In this document: positions 1-8,107 of the stretch, in pieces
Position numbering within the stretch: the stretch's first letter is position 1
Layout of the letters: the number at the start of each line of letters is the position of its first letter
Source of the DNA: Hydrogenophilus thiooxidans
GTDB lineage: Bacteria; Pseudomonadota; Gammaproteobacteria; Burkholderiales; Rhodocyclaceae
Direction of reading: 5' to 3'
Assembly (NCBI RefSeq): GCF_019049855.1
Contig: NZ_JAHLSY010000014.1
Location: 1-52,064 of the forward strand
Length of the DNA: 52,064 bases
Notes under the pieces: generated by a model
Told to the model about the DNA's origin: nothing
What the model saw: the letters and a program-made list of their open reading frames with translations, nothing else
The model's database searches: none
Made by a program: the position numbers and the translations under genes

Positions 1-309
1 AAGATCGGCGATGACCTCGAACGTCCAACCCTGACGCGCGCAATAGAGCTCCAGAACCTGCTTTTGCCGCTTGAGGTCGTCCTTCTGGTCGTGACTGGAG
101 ACGCGGGCATAGGCAACGGTCTTGCGTGTGGCTTCAGCCTGCGAGCGAAACAACTCCGGCTTGATGCGGGCAAGGTCATAGCGCCTGCGTCCGCCTGCCG
201 TGCGTTCATCGGGAAAGAACTTGCCTTCGCGCTCCCAGCGCCGCAAAGTCTGGGCCGAGACGCCGAGCGCTTTGGCCGCTTCATGGATCGAAACAAGTTT
301 GCGAGACAT
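1..309 (-). CDS. tnpA: IS607-family serine recombinase (TnpA), 3' end beyond window
   Basis: The leftward frame from the ATG at 309 stays open to the window edge (103 residues seen). Residues 1-50 form a MerR-like helix-turn-helix (IHEAAKALGVSAQTLRRWE, then the wing GGRRRYD). Residues 64-103 begin a serine-recombinase domain: YARVSSHDQKDDLKRQ contains the catalytic Ser and the Arg-rich start of the fold. N-terminal HTH plus C-terminal resolvase is the IS607 TnpA layout. Such elements usually carry tnpB downstream, which would lie left of the window. These transposases leave no target duplication, so the element end cannot be fixed from repeats. The family call is firm; whether the element is complete cannot be seen. 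Confidence 0.9.
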   Translation of the reverse strand, partial: MSRKLVSIHEAAKALGVSAQTLRRWEREGKFFPDERTAGGRRRYDLARIKPELFRSQAEATRKTVAYARVSSHDQKDDLKRQKQVLELYCARQGWTFEVIADL

Positions 310-362
310 GCTGAAATTGTATACGTCCACGCAACTATGCGCAAGTATCTAGCGAGCAGTTA
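1..362 (-). mobile_element. Right end of an IS607-family element (approximate boundary)
   Basis: The recombinase gene starts at 309. Only about 50 bases separate it from sequence that clearly belongs to the neighbouring ABC ATPase gene. IS607 elements carry short subterminal sequences upstream of tnpA and no inverted repeats. The boundary is therefore inferred to lie about 335-365, where the ATPase reading frame loses family resemblance. The exact end is not visible. Confidence 0.55.
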
Positions 363-931
363 GAGCCCTCAATCCGCGCTCCCAAGGTGACCAAGCGCGT
401 CGTCACCCGGTCGAGAAATGCGCGATCGTGGCTCACCACAATCACCCCCTTTTCGGGGGCGTGTTGTTGGATCAGTTGTACTGCGGCGGTGACATGGCTC
501 GGGTCCAGGTGGTTGGTTGGTTCGTCGAGCAACACCACCTCTGCCGGCAATGCCAGCGCACCCCAGATCGCCAAAAGCTGAGACTGCCCACCGGAGAGGG
601 TATCGAGCCGACGGTCGAGAAGCGGCAAGAGCATCGGCGGTGGCTCAGAGGCAATCCCAAGAAAGCGGAACCATTCTCGCGCCGTGAGCGGCACTCCCTC
701 AGCGCGTACGGGATGTTGCGCAAGATAGCTCAGCCGCGCGCCACCGACGCGAACTACCTGGCCAGCAAGAGGAGGAATGCGTCCCAAGATCGTAGCCAGT
801 AGCGTCGTCTTGCCGCTCCCATTCGGGCCCACAAGACCAACCACCTCCCCTGCCGCAACGGTGAGATCGAGTGGCCCCACCACAGGGTGGGCGTAGCCGG
901 CCACTACCCCCTGAAGCAGAAGCCGAGTCAC
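335..931 (-). CDS. Metal ABC transporter ATP-binding protein (ZnuC/MntB type)
   Basis: This is the ATPase of a metal-uptake ABC transporter. The sequence shows Walker A (GPNGSGKTT), the signature LSGGQ, Walker B with D-loop (VVLLDEPTNHLD) and the switch His (VVVSHDR). I chose the GTG at 931 because it overlaps the stop of the upstream binding-protein gene as GTGA, typical of translational coupling; an ATG at 958 is also possible. The protein is about 198 residues. Its last dozen residues (after LVTLGARI) do not look like family sequence and run toward the IS607 element, so the native C-terminus was probably replaced by the insertion. No membrane permease gene is visible nearby. The metal is unknown; zinc or manganese is likeliest from the family. 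Confidence 0.88.
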   Translation of the reverse strand: MTRLLLQGVVAGYAHPVVGPLDLTVAAGEVVGLVGPNGSGKTTLLATILGRIPPLAGQVVRVGGARLSYLAQHPVRAEGVPLTAREWFRFLGIASEPPPMLLPLLDRRLDTLSGGQSQLLAIWGALALPAEVVLLDEPTNHLDPSHVTAAVQLIQQHAPEKGVIVVSHDRAFLDRVTTRLVTLGARIEGSNCSLDTCA

Positions 932-1809
932 CGCGCCTGGGCAAGCGCCGAGCACCATTGGTCGATCACAGCAAAGTAGCCGTCGGCGTCACTTCCCGAA
1001 GGCGGCTCGAGTGGCACAGCAATCGCTTGCCAGCCCAGACGCTCCGCCAACCATGCGGCTGCCTCGCGCGGCTCATAAGGGTGGTAGAGCACTACCCCTT
1101 TGCGCTCTTTGAGTTGCGTGGCGAGCGTCTCTAAGTGGTTACCCGTTGGGGGCACTCCCGGAACCGGTTCCAGCGTCCCAAGAAGCGGTACCCCGAAACG
1201 CTCGAGCAGGTAGAGGCCGGTCTTGTGGTAGAGCACCGCACCGCCGCTTCCGGCGCAACGCGACTGCCACGCCGGCAGGTGCTCGGCGATTGCCTGCACC
1301 AACGCAGCAGCGCGGGCAGAGAAAGCGTTGCCGTTTGCCGGATCCAGCCGGGCAAGGCGCACGGCAAGCGCTTGCGCCACCTCCCCCATTCGCACGGGAT
1401 CGAGGTGCAAGTGGGGGTTACCCATCGGATGAACGTCGCCCAGCGCGCGGTCAGCAGCCGGCTTGACCTCAAGGAGATTTACCTGAGCTGCCGCCTCAAA
1501 GTATCCCAACTGACCCGGCACAATCTTGGGGTTGGCCGCCCCTTTGAGCGCCGCGGGCAACCACCCAACCTCGAGCTCTGCCCCCACCGCCACCAACAGA
1601 TCGGCGTCGCGCAAGGCGCGGATCATCGAGGGTTTGACCTGCAACGTATGCGGATCGCGATCAGCAGGCGCAAGCACGGTGACCCGCACCGCGTCCCCCC
1701 CCACTGTACGCGCCAAAACCGCCATGCTTTCGGTGGTGGCGACCACCTCGAGCGCCCATGCCCATGTGGCAAGCAACCCAATCGCAATACCCACCAACCA
1801 ACGGTTCAT
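928..1809 (-). CDS. Periplasmic metal-binding protein (ZnuA/TroA family)
   Basis: This is the solute-binding protein of a metal ABC transporter, 293 residues. Residues 1-19 form a Sec signal peptide (MNRWLVGIAIGLLATWAWA). Family landmarks are a first metal-ligand region near residue 53 (PADRDPHTLQVKP), a second His region (GNPHLHLDP) and an Asp near the C-terminus (YFAVIDQW). It lacks the long His/Asp-rich loop typical of many zinc-specific ZnuA proteins, so zinc versus manganese is open. A strong ribosome site (GAGGAGAG) precedes the ATG. The gene lies 12 bases downstream of the outer-membrane barrel gene and overlaps the ATPase start, indicating one operon. Confidence 0.9.
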   Translation of the reverse strand: MNRWLVGIAIGLLATWAWALEVVATTESMAVLARTVGGDAVRVTVLAPADRDPHTLQVKPSMIRALRDADLLVAVGAELEVGWLPAALKGAANPKIVPGQLGYFEAAAQVNLLEVKPAADRALGDVHPMGNPHLHLDPVRMGEVAQALAVRLARLDPANGNAFSARAAALVQAIAEHLPAWQSRCAGSGGAVLYHKTGLYLLERFGVPLLGTLEPVPGVPPTGNHLETLATQLKERKGVVLYHPYEPREAAAWLAERLGWQAIAVPLEPPSGSDADGYFAVIDQWCSALAQAR

Positions 1810-1821
1810 CCGACTCTCTCC

Positions 1822-3285
1822 TCAAAAGGTGTGCGCGCCGTGCGCTCCCAAGCTGTGCTGGTACTGCAGCCAGACCTCATGGCCGGTGTGCCGGTCACCA
1901 TCGACTGCCAGATTGACGCGCGACCACTGCAGCCGCAACCGCGAGTACTCGCTGAAGTGGTAGGTTGCAACCCACGACCAGCGGCGCGAGTCGTCCCACG
2001 CCCGCTTGCCGACGGGTAAGCGCACTTCGTTCGTCAAGCCGCTGAGATCATACCGCACCCCCACCTGCCAGCGCGGCGCAACCCCGTAGAGCGCCTGAAC
2101 GTAGAACCCATCCTGGGTGAAGGTGCGCGGCTGCCCAACCTGAGCAGGCAGCTCGTGAAACGCAACGCGCAAATCTTTGACCAAGCGCAAATACTCCGCC
2201 GCCACGGTCCAATCCCCAGCGCCATAACTGCCTGGGGCGTCATATTTATAAACCGCTTCTACCCCCCAAAGCCGGCTTTTACCCTCGAGTCCGTGGACAT
2301 AGGCCGCGGGCTCTTCTGCGCTATGGTCGTGGAGCTCCTGGTGCTGCCGACTCCAGGCACGCCACGCTCCGAGCAGGAGCGCGTGGTTTTGCGGCAGTTC
2401 AGGCGACACTTTGGCAAAGAGGGTCCAAAGTCGGGGGCCGGCCCGTTTCGCGGTAAATCCTCCCGCCGCTCCGGCTGCCAAGGGGTTACCGTCGGCTCGC
2501 TGGGTGGGCAGGGTCACTCCGCTGGTGGCGTAGGGTTGATCGTTCCCTTGGAAGGCTTCCACCCCCAAACGGGTGTAGAGGCGCCCCGTGGGTGGGAGCC
2601 AGGTTAACTGGATCCCTGTGTCGTTGAGCCCCTCACCCAACAAAGTACGATAAGGAAGGTTTTGATCGACGAAATCCCACTGGTGGGGATGTTTGTCGTT
2701 GAGGTAGCCGATCCCCGAGAGAAACTTACCGACGCGCAGCGACAACCCAGCGGGCATCCGCTTCGCATCGACGTAAGCCTGCTCGAGGGTGACCCCCCCC
2801 TCCGAGTCGATCGTCGCCATCACCGTGGCGTCAAACCACGGATCCACGGCCGCGGAAAAAATGAGTTCGGTGGGTCGGAGATTGAATCCCGAATCGATCG
2901 CCCCACCGTGGCTGTGTCCTCCTTCGCCATGACCGTGGTTGATGCCATCCAGCCCCTCATACCAGGAGGTTATCGCACCGTTGCGGTTGTCACGGTAATA
3001 GACGCCATCGAGAATCAGCGAGATCTGCGGATTGAACGCAGTGGAGGCCGCAACCGCACCCAACCGGTCTTTGACTTCGCCGCCAAGTTCCCCTTTCTCG
3101 TTTGACGCAGCTTGACGGCCAGCTTCGGCTGCGGCAAGCCGCGCTTCAAGATCGGCCAAACGCCTCTCATACTGCGCTTTCAGGGCATCGAGTTCGGCGC
3201 GCAGTCTCTCCACTTCGCTACTGGCTGCAACCGCTGGCAGGCTCACCAAAAGGGCCGCCATCATGGCTAAGCTTCGATGAACCAT
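1822..3285 (-). CDS. Outer-membrane beta-barrel protein with His-rich loop, probable metal uptake porin
   Basis: The protein has 487 residues. Residues 1-21 are a signal peptide. Residues 23-55 form a short Glu/Arg/Leu coiled coil (VERLRAELDALKAQYERRL). From about residue 84 the pattern is alternating beta strands ending in aromatic residues and a terminal Phe, as in porin-like barrels. Residues 117-126 hold a His cluster (HGHGEGGHSH) suited to binding zinc, copper or nickel. It has no TonB plug domain. It is the first gene of the operon with the binding protein and ATPase, so it probably passes the same metal through the outer membrane. AGGAGAG lies 6 bases before the ATG. I cannot name a characterised family member. 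Confidence 0.75.
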   Translation of the reverse strand: MVHRSLAMMAALLVSLPAVAASSEVERLRAELDALKAQYERRLADLEARLAAAEAGRQAASNEKGELGGEVKDRLGAVAASTAFNPQISLILDGVYYRDNRNGAITSWYEGLDGINHGHGEGGHSHGGAIDSGFNLRPTELIFSAAVDPWFDATVMATIDSEGGVTLEQAYVDAKRMPAGLSLRVGKFLSGIGYLNDKHPHQWDFVDQNLPYRTLLGEGLNDTGIQLTWLPPTGRLYTRLGVEAFQGNDQPYATSGVTLPTQRADGNPLAAGAAGGFTAKRAGPRLWTLFAKVSPELPQNHALLLGAWRAWSRQHQELHDHSAEEPAAYVHGLEGKSRLWGVEAVYKYDAPGSYGAGDWTVAAEYLRLVKDLRVAFHELPAQVGQPRTFTQDGFYVQALYGVAPRWQVGVRYDLSGLTNEVRLPVGKRAWDDSRRWSWVATYHFSEYSRLRLQWSRVNLAVDGDRHTGHEVWLQYQHSLGAHGAHTF

Positions 3286-3319
3286 GAAGACTCTCCTGCA
3301 AACAAAGTAATGCCAATTG

Positions 3320-3360
3320 ATTGTATCAGAGATAGTTTATTTTTTGCAATATTGTTGCAA
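3320..3360 (-). promoter_or_regulatory. Leftward promoter with overlapping dyad operator candidate
   Basis: On the minus strand a -35-like TTGCAA (3344-3349) and a -10 TACAAT (3320-3325) are separated by 18 bases, upstream of the barrel gene. The -35 lies inside a dyad TTGCAA-N5-TTGCAA (3344-3360); 12 of the 15 central positions are symmetric. This 200-base divergent region separates two metal-uptake operons, so a metalloregulator of the Fur/Zur type is a reasonable inference. The site does not match a consensus I can name. The rest of 3286-3484 is locally AT-rich and holds no ORF. Confidence 0.55.
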
Positions 3361-3484
3361 TAAACCTCGAGTAGCAGCCCAAACCGTGATCTGGATCAGC
3401 AAGGAAAGTTGACCGCAATCAATTGTCACCAGACGATTGGATCGTCACAATCTGAGGTGAGAAAAACGGAGAGGAATCGATGCA

Positions 3485-5752
3485 ATGCAAGTCAAAGCGC
3501 TGATGACTGCTTTCGCGGCACTGCCGCTTGCTTCGGCGTGGGCGCAGCAAACACTACCGCCCGTTACCGTCTCAGACGAACGCAACACCGCCAATGCGTT
3601 CGAATGGAACGCCGAGACGATCCGCGCGCTGCGCGAACGGCATCGACAAACGGCATCCCTGCTCACGGAACTGCCTGGCGTCAGCATGCTTGCCGGCGGC
3701 ACGATCTCTACGCTCCCTGTGGTGCGTGGACTGGCCGACGAACGGCTGCGGGTGACCATAGACGGCGCGGATCTCACCGCAACCTGCCCCAACCATATGA
3801 ATACGCCGCTCTCTTATATCGCGCCAACGAGCATCGAACAGCTCACCCTTTACCCGAGCGTCACCCCCGTTTCGGTGGGTGGCGACGCGATTGGCGGCGC
3901 GGTGGTGGTGGAACGGCGCAAAGCGCCATTTGCGAGCGACTCAACGCCCGTTCGTGGTGGCGAAGCGGGCGCCACCTACCGCAGCAACGGCAACGGCAAA
4001 GCGGCCGACTTCGCCGCCTGGTACGGCACCGAGACCTTCGCAGCACAATACCAGGGCAGTTTCGCCGAAAGCGACAACCTGCGCGCTGGCGGCCCCTTCA
4101 AAAACTACCGCTTTACCGGACGCGCTGGCCACACCCTGGATCTTGACGAAATCGGCTCTACTGCCTACCAGGTACGCAACCACGCCATTGACTTCGGCTG
4201 GAGGAGCGGCGAACACGAGGTGCGCGCCGAAGTGGGGCTGCAGCAGCAACCCTACCAGCTCTACCCCAACCAACGGATGGATCTTTTAGACAACGAGGAG
4301 AAGCGCGCCGCGTTGACCTACCGCGGCCGCTTTGCCTCAGGCGAGCTCGAAGCGCGGCTCTACCACGAGACGGTCGACCACTTCATGGATTTCGGTGCCG
4401 ACAAACGCTACTGGTACGGGATGGCCTCTGGCGGCCCAACGGCCGTTGACGGTTCCCCGTGCGCCCCTCTCGGCCCCACTTGCGCCGCTGGAATGCCGAT
4501 GTACGCGTCGAGCACCACCAACGGCGCAAAGGTCAAAGCGACGATCGCGCTCGACACCGCGTCGCTCGTGCGCATGGGCGGTGAGTGGAACCGCTACACC
4601 CTGGACGACTGGTGGCCCCCTTCGGGTGGTGGGATGTGGCCCAACACCTTCTGGAACATCCGCAACGGCAAGCGCGAACGGACCGCGCTCTTTGCCGAAT
4701 GGGAGCGCGCCATCACCCCAACGTGGCGCACCACGCTCGGCGCGCGCATCGAGCGGGTCACCACCGACGCCGACCCGGTTGCGGGTTACGCCAACACCAA
4801 TGGCGTGGCACCGAACTTCAACTACCAACTGCGCGACAGCACCGCGTTCAACGCAAGCGACCGCTCCCGCGGCGACACCCTCTGGAACCTGGTCTGGTCA
4901 AACAGTTGGCAACTTGCCTCGGCTTGGCGCGCCGGATTGGACCTAGCGCACCAGAGCCGTGCGCCAAGCCTCTATGAGCGCTACCCGTGGAGTACCTGGC
5001 AAATGGCAGCGCTCATGAACAATTTCGTCGGCGACGGTAACGGCTACATCGGCAACCTCGATCTGAAGCCGGAAAAGGCCTACACCGCGGCAGCGCGCCT
5101 GGCTTGGCAAGCAAACAACGACGGGTGGCGCGTCGAGTGGCGCCCCTACCTCACCGTGGTCGAAGACTACATCGACGCCGTGCAGTGGGACGCCACCGCG
5201 AACGCCCCCCGCGCCACTCCCGTCACCAACCGGTTTGTGGTGCTCAAATATGTCAATCAACGGGCGAAGCTCTACGGGCATGAATTGACGCTGCGCGGCC
5301 CCCTTGCGCGAAACGGCTGGGGCGCTTGGGCGTTTGCCGCAACGCTTGCCTGCAGCCGCGGCAGCAATACCGAAACGGGCGACAACCTCTACGGGGTGAT
5401 GCCGCGCAACGTCAAGCTCACGCTTGACCAGACGCGCGGGCAGTGGCAACAGCGTTTCATCGTCGAAGCGGTCGAACGCAAATCGCGGACCAACCGCATG
5501 CGCAACGAAATTCCGACAGCGGGCTACGCACTGCTGCATTGGCAAGGGAGCCTGACGCTCTCCAACGCCGTGACGTGGCATTTCGGCATCGACAACGTAT
5601 TCGACCGCAGCTACGCCTACCCGCTTGGCGGCGCCTACGTTGGTCAAGGGACGACGATGACCAACCCGTTGCCCCCCAACGTGCCGCAATGGGGTACCCC
5701 AGTCCCTGGCCCTGGGCGCACCATTTGGACCGGTTTGCGCGTGCGCTTCTAG
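3485..5752 (+). CDS. oprC: TonB-dependent copper receptor, OprC/NosA family
   Basis: This is an outer-membrane TonB-dependent receptor for copper uptake, 755 residues. The signal peptide (residues 1-20, ending SAWAQ) is followed by a TonB-box-like segment (LPPVTVSD), a plug domain and a barrel ending in Phe (GLRVRF). Two short motifs match the copper ligands described for Pseudomonas OprC. One is CxxxM, seen as C101-P-N-H-M105 in the plug. The other is HxM, seen as H299-F-M301 in an extracellular loop. The start at 3485 follows GGAGAGG at 3468-3474. A tonB-exbB-exbD set follows directly, likely a dedicated energiser. Substrate assignment rests on the ligand motifs and family, not on experiment. 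Confidence 0.9.
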   Translation: MQVKALMTAFAALPLASAWAQQTLPPVTVSDERNTANAFEWNAETIRALRERHRQTASLLTELPGVSMLAGGTISTLPVVRGLADERLRVTIDGADLTATCPNHMNTPLSYIAPTSIEQLTLYPSVTPVSVGGDAIGGAVVVERRKAPFASDSTPVRGGEAGATYRSNGNGKAADFAAWYGTETFAAQYQGSFAESDNLRAGGPFKNYRFTGRAGHTLDLDEIGSTAYQVRNHAIDFGWRSGEHEVRAEVGLQQQPYQLYPNQRMDLLDNEEKRAALTYRGRFASGELEARLYHETVDHFMDFGADKRYWYGMASGGPTAVDGSPCAPLGPTCAAGMPMYASSTTNGAKVKATIALDTASLVRMGGEWNRYTLDDWWPPSGGGMWPNTFWNIRNGKRERTALFAEWERAITPTWRTTLGARIERVTTDADPVAGYANTNGVAPNFNYQLRDSTAFNASDRSRGDTLWNLVWSNSWQLASAWRAGLDLAHQSRAPSLYERYPWSTWQMAALMNNFVGDGNGYIGNLDLKPEKAYTAAARLAWQANNDGWRVEWRPYLTVVEDYIDAVQWDATANAPRATPVTNRFVVLKYVNQRAKLYGHELTLRGPLARNGWGAWAFAATLACSRGSNTETGDNLYGVMPRNVKLTLDQTRGQWQQRFIVEAVERKSRTNRMRNEIPTAGYALLHWQGSLTLSNAVTWHFGIDNVFDRSYAYPLGGAYVGQGTTMTNPLPPNVPQWGTPVPGPGRTIWTGLRVRF

Positions 5753-5797
5753 AGCGGCGAGAGCGTAGCGAGGGAGGTGCGGCGCGCAGACGATGGT

Positions 5798-6658
5798 ATG
5801 CTTCAGCGCATGACCGCATGGCACAACCGACAACGGACCACAGGGGCGCTCCTCAGCCTATCGCTCGTAGGCGGGGCGGCGCTTTTTGCGGGCGCGCTTG
5901 CCCCTACCACCCCGCCTGTCGTTCCGTCTCCTGCCGCTACCCTTGCCGTCGGTTGGGTTGTCGCCCCCAAGCCCGAAGCTGCGTCCGAACCAGTCGCCAA
6001 ACCTCAAGGCGCCGCGCTTCCTCTGCCCAACACGTTGTCGCAACCAGACCCCGACCGCAAGCGGCCGTTGTCAAAAGAGCAAGTTGCGCGTCGTACCGAA
6101 AAGCCTGTGGCTGCGCGTCAACCCCCATCGATCGCCCCCTTTGCGGCGCCTACGCCGCCTGCTCCCCGCAAAAAAGCGCTACCTGCCGCTGTAGAGACGG
6201 CTGCCGCCGAGCCAACCCCCTCGAACACCTTTGAAGAAACCCACGCAGCCGCTCCCCCTGGGCACGATCGCGCGGCAGCAGAGAGAGCCGTGGCACCGCC
6301 CGCCGCTACGGCACCCGCCGCTTCGGCACCCGCCGCTCTGGCGTCCTCGCCACTTTCCCCGGAATTGGCAAAAAGCGAACTCAAAGTCTTTTGCCCCCAC
6401 CGCCCGCCCCCTCTCTACCCGCTCGTGGCACGGCGGCTTGGGGTTGAGGGGGTGATCACCTTGCGTGTGACACTCACTGGGGCCGGAACGATCGTTGCCG
6501 CCGAGGTCGACCCGGAGCGCTCCACCACCGACCATCCGGCGTTGACCTCCGCCGCCTTGGAAGCGGTGCGCCAATGGCGCTGCGCCCTGCCGGGGTCGTC
6601 CCAGGATCGCACGGTAACCGTCTGGCAACCTTTCCGTTTCCAGCTACACTCCGGGTAA
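5798..6658 (+). CDS. tonB: TonB energy-transducing protein
   Basis: This periplasm-spanning TonB links the ExbBD motor to outer-membrane receptors. An N-terminal membrane anchor (residues about 11-33, GALLSLSLVGGAALFAGAL) is followed by about 160 residues rich in Pro and Ala. The conserved TonB C-terminal domain follows, with PLYPLVARRLGVEGVITLRV and a terminal segment ending FRFQL. The start is uncertain: GTG 5777, ATG 5798 and ATG 5810 share the frame and none has a well-placed ribosome site. The gene sits 45 bases after the copper receptor and 4 bases before exbB. Confidence 0.88.
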   Translation: MLQRMTAWHNRQRTTGALLSLSLVGGAALFAGALAPTTPPVVPSPAATLAVGWVVAPKPEAASEPVAKPQGAALPLPNTLSQPDPDRKRPLSKEQVARRTEKPVAARQPPSIAPFAAPTPPAPRKKALPAAVETAAAEPTPSNTFEETHAAAPPGHDRAAAERAVAPPAATAPAASAPAALASSPLSPELAKSELKVFCPHRPPPLYPLVARRLGVEGVITLRVTLTGAGTIVAAEVDPERSTTDHPALTSAALEAVRQWRCALPGSSQDRTVTVWQPFRFQLHSG

Positions 6659-6662
6659 GATC

Positions 6663-7361
6663 GTGAGCGAACCGTTCGTACCGTTTGCACTTTTCGCCCA
6701 CCCCTTCTTCGCCCGCCTCGATGCCGTGGGCTGGACGGTCTTGACCGTTCTCGTGTCGCTTTTTCTCGCAACCGTGGCGATCATTGGCGCCCGGCTGTGG
6801 CTGGCCGCACGCGAAAGGCCGCTCGTTTGCGCGTTTCGCGCCGCTTTTGCCCAGGTCGATAGCCACCCGGCGCTGAGCGCGCTCGCTGCTGCGCGCGGCG
6901 CAACGCGCCACCCCTACGGGCGGCTCGCGCGCGCAGCGCTTGAGGCCTGGCGCACCGCAAGCCACCGGGGGACGCTCCACCGCAGTGAGTGGCTTTATCG
7001 GGCGTTGCAAACGCAATTGGAACGGGAAGTGGCCGAGCGAGAATGGGGGCTCACGCTGCTTGCAACGGCTGCAAATACCGCCCCCTATATCGGCCTTTTC
7101 GGTACCGTCTGGAGCATCTACCACGCGTTGAGCGCGATCGCGCTTTCGGGCGAAGCGTCGCTTGCCGCCGTCGCGGGCCCGGTTGGAGAAGCGCTCATCA
7201 TGACCGCGGTAGGCTTAGCGGTGGCAATTCCGGCGGCGATTGCCCACAACCTCTTTGGCCGCGCCAACCGCCTGGTGATCCCTGAGCTAGAGGCCTTTGC
7301 CCACGCCTGCTACCTGCTGCTTGCCGCCGAAGATGAGGAGCCCGCAGCCGCAACACCATGA
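6663..7361 (+). CDS. exbB: ExbB, TonB-system motor channel protein
   Basis: This inner-membrane protein forms the proton-driven motor with ExbD, 232 residues. Three hydrophobic segments are visible, at residues about 20-45, 140-165 and 180-205. The family core includes ANTAPYIGLFGTVWSIYHAL and the glycine/alanine-rich third segment (IMTAVGLAVAIPAAIAHNLF). It starts at GTG 6663 just after tonB, and its stop overlaps the exbD start (ATGA). It is smaller than E. coli ExbB and like the MotA/TolQ/ExbB forms found with dedicated receptors. Confidence 0.92.
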   Translation: MSEPFVPFALFAHPFFARLDAVGWTVLTVLVSLFLATVAIIGARLWLAARERPLVCAFRAAFAQVDSHPALSALAAARGATRHPYGRLARAALEAWRTASHRGTLHRSEWLYRALQTQLEREVAEREWGLTLLATAANTAPYIGLFGTVWSIYHALSAIALSGEASLAAVAGPVGEALIMTAVGLAVAIPAAIAHNLFGRANRLVIPELEAFAHACYLLLAAEDEEPAAATP

Positions 7362-7786
7362 TGCGCCGTCCCCTTCCGTTCCTCGCTGTCAAAAGCCGGG
7401 CGAGCGCGAGCCCGACGATCAACGTCGTGCCGCTTGTCGATGTACTCCTTGTGCTGCTGGTGATTCTGCTGGTCACCGCACCAGCGCTTCTGCACGCCGT
7501 GCGTACCGAACTACCGCGCGCAAGCCATAGCCCCGCCCCCGCCAACCGCGATGCGATCACGCTCACCCTCACCGCCAACGGTGCGCTCCTCTGGAATGGC
7601 ACCCCAGTGACCGAGGCAGCGCTTCGTAGCCGCCTTGCCGAACTGACCGCGACGCCAAACCGGCCGCCGCTTCTTCTTGCTGTGGAGCGGACGGTGCCCT
7701 TCGAGCAAGCAGCGCAGGTGATGGTCACGCTCACCGAAGCGGGTATTCGCGAAGCGCAGTTCTTGCTCGACCCCAACGGCCGTTGA
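7358..7786 (+). CDS. exbD: ExbD, TonB-system motor protein
   Basis: ExbD has 142 residues with one N-terminal membrane segment holding the essential Asp (INVVPLVDVLLVLLVILLV, Asp at residue 28). A periplasmic domain with the usual beta-rich pattern follows. ATG 7358 overlaps the exbB stop; a second in-frame ATG follows immediately. The stop codon overlaps the -35 element of the cobalamin promoter, and a weak hairpin with a T-run (ACGGT/ACCGT, 7786-7799) may end the upstream transcript. Confidence 0.92.
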   Translation: MMRRPLPFLAVKSRASASPTINVVPLVDVLLVLLVILLVTAPALLHAVRTELPRASHSPAPANRDAITLTLTANGALLWNGTPVTEAALRSRLAELTATPNRPPLLLAVERTVPFEQAAQVMVTLTEAGIREAQFLLDPNGR

Positions 7787-7812
7787 CGGTGCCTACCGTT
7801 TTCCCCGATAAT
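7783..7812 (+). promoter_or_regulatory. Sigma70-type promoter of the cobalamin operon
   Basis: TTGACG (7783-7788) and GATAAT (7807-7812) are separated by 18 bases. This places transcription start near 7819, immediately before the first riboswitch stem. It overlaps the exbD stop codon. Confidence 0.75.
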
Positions 7813-7820
7813 AACCGCAC

Positions 7821-7983
7821 GCGTGACGATAGTGGCCATTTGGCCACACGGGAAGTCCGGTGCAAATCCGGCGCAGCCCCCGCTACTGTGAGCCTGACTG
7901 GCGCGACACTCAGCCACTGGAGCAACCGCTCTGGGAAGGCGTCGCGGCAGGACGACGGCAAGCCAGGAGACCGATCGTGACGC
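7821..7983 (+). ncRNA. Cobalamin riboswitch aptamer
   Basis: The conserved core is present: GGAAGTCCGGTGCAAATCCG at 7851-7870, continuing with GCAGCCCCCGCTACTGTG to 7890, and the 3' B12-box GCCAGGAGACC at 7962-7972. Stem P1 can be drawn between 7821-7830 (GCGTGACGAT) and 7974-7983 (ATCGTGACGC) with a single G-G mismatch. It lies in the leader of the cobalamin operon and should lower expression when adenosylcobalamin is abundant. Core, P1 and promoter agree with each other. Confidence 0.96.
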
Positions 7984-8059
7984 GCAAACCCAACTGCGCC
8001 GCGGGGTGACGGCACGTGGGATAGCGTCATCGTACTCCGTATTCACGGTTTCGCTGTTT

Positions 8060-8100
8060 CCCCCGAGCGCAGAATTTTCGTAACGGCATGGCTCGGAGGG
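8060..8100 (+). promoter_or_regulatory. Riboswitch expression platform: Shine-Dalgarno sequestering hairpin
   Basis: CCCCCGAGC (8060-8068) can pair with GCTCGGAGGG (8091-8100), with one C-A mismatch. The 3' arm contains the ribosome site GGAGGG (8095-8100) of the cbiM-like gene at 8108. No T-run follows, so control is predicted at translation initiation rather than by transcription termination. This is inferred from base pairing by eye. From 7984 to 8059 I see no other element. Confidence 0.65.
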
Positions 8101-8107
8101 AAGCACG

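Noticed and set aside
7786-7799. Intrinsic terminator of the exbD operon
   Set aside because: The stem is only 5 bp with a short T-run and overlaps the next promoter; noted as weak within exbD and not annotated separately.
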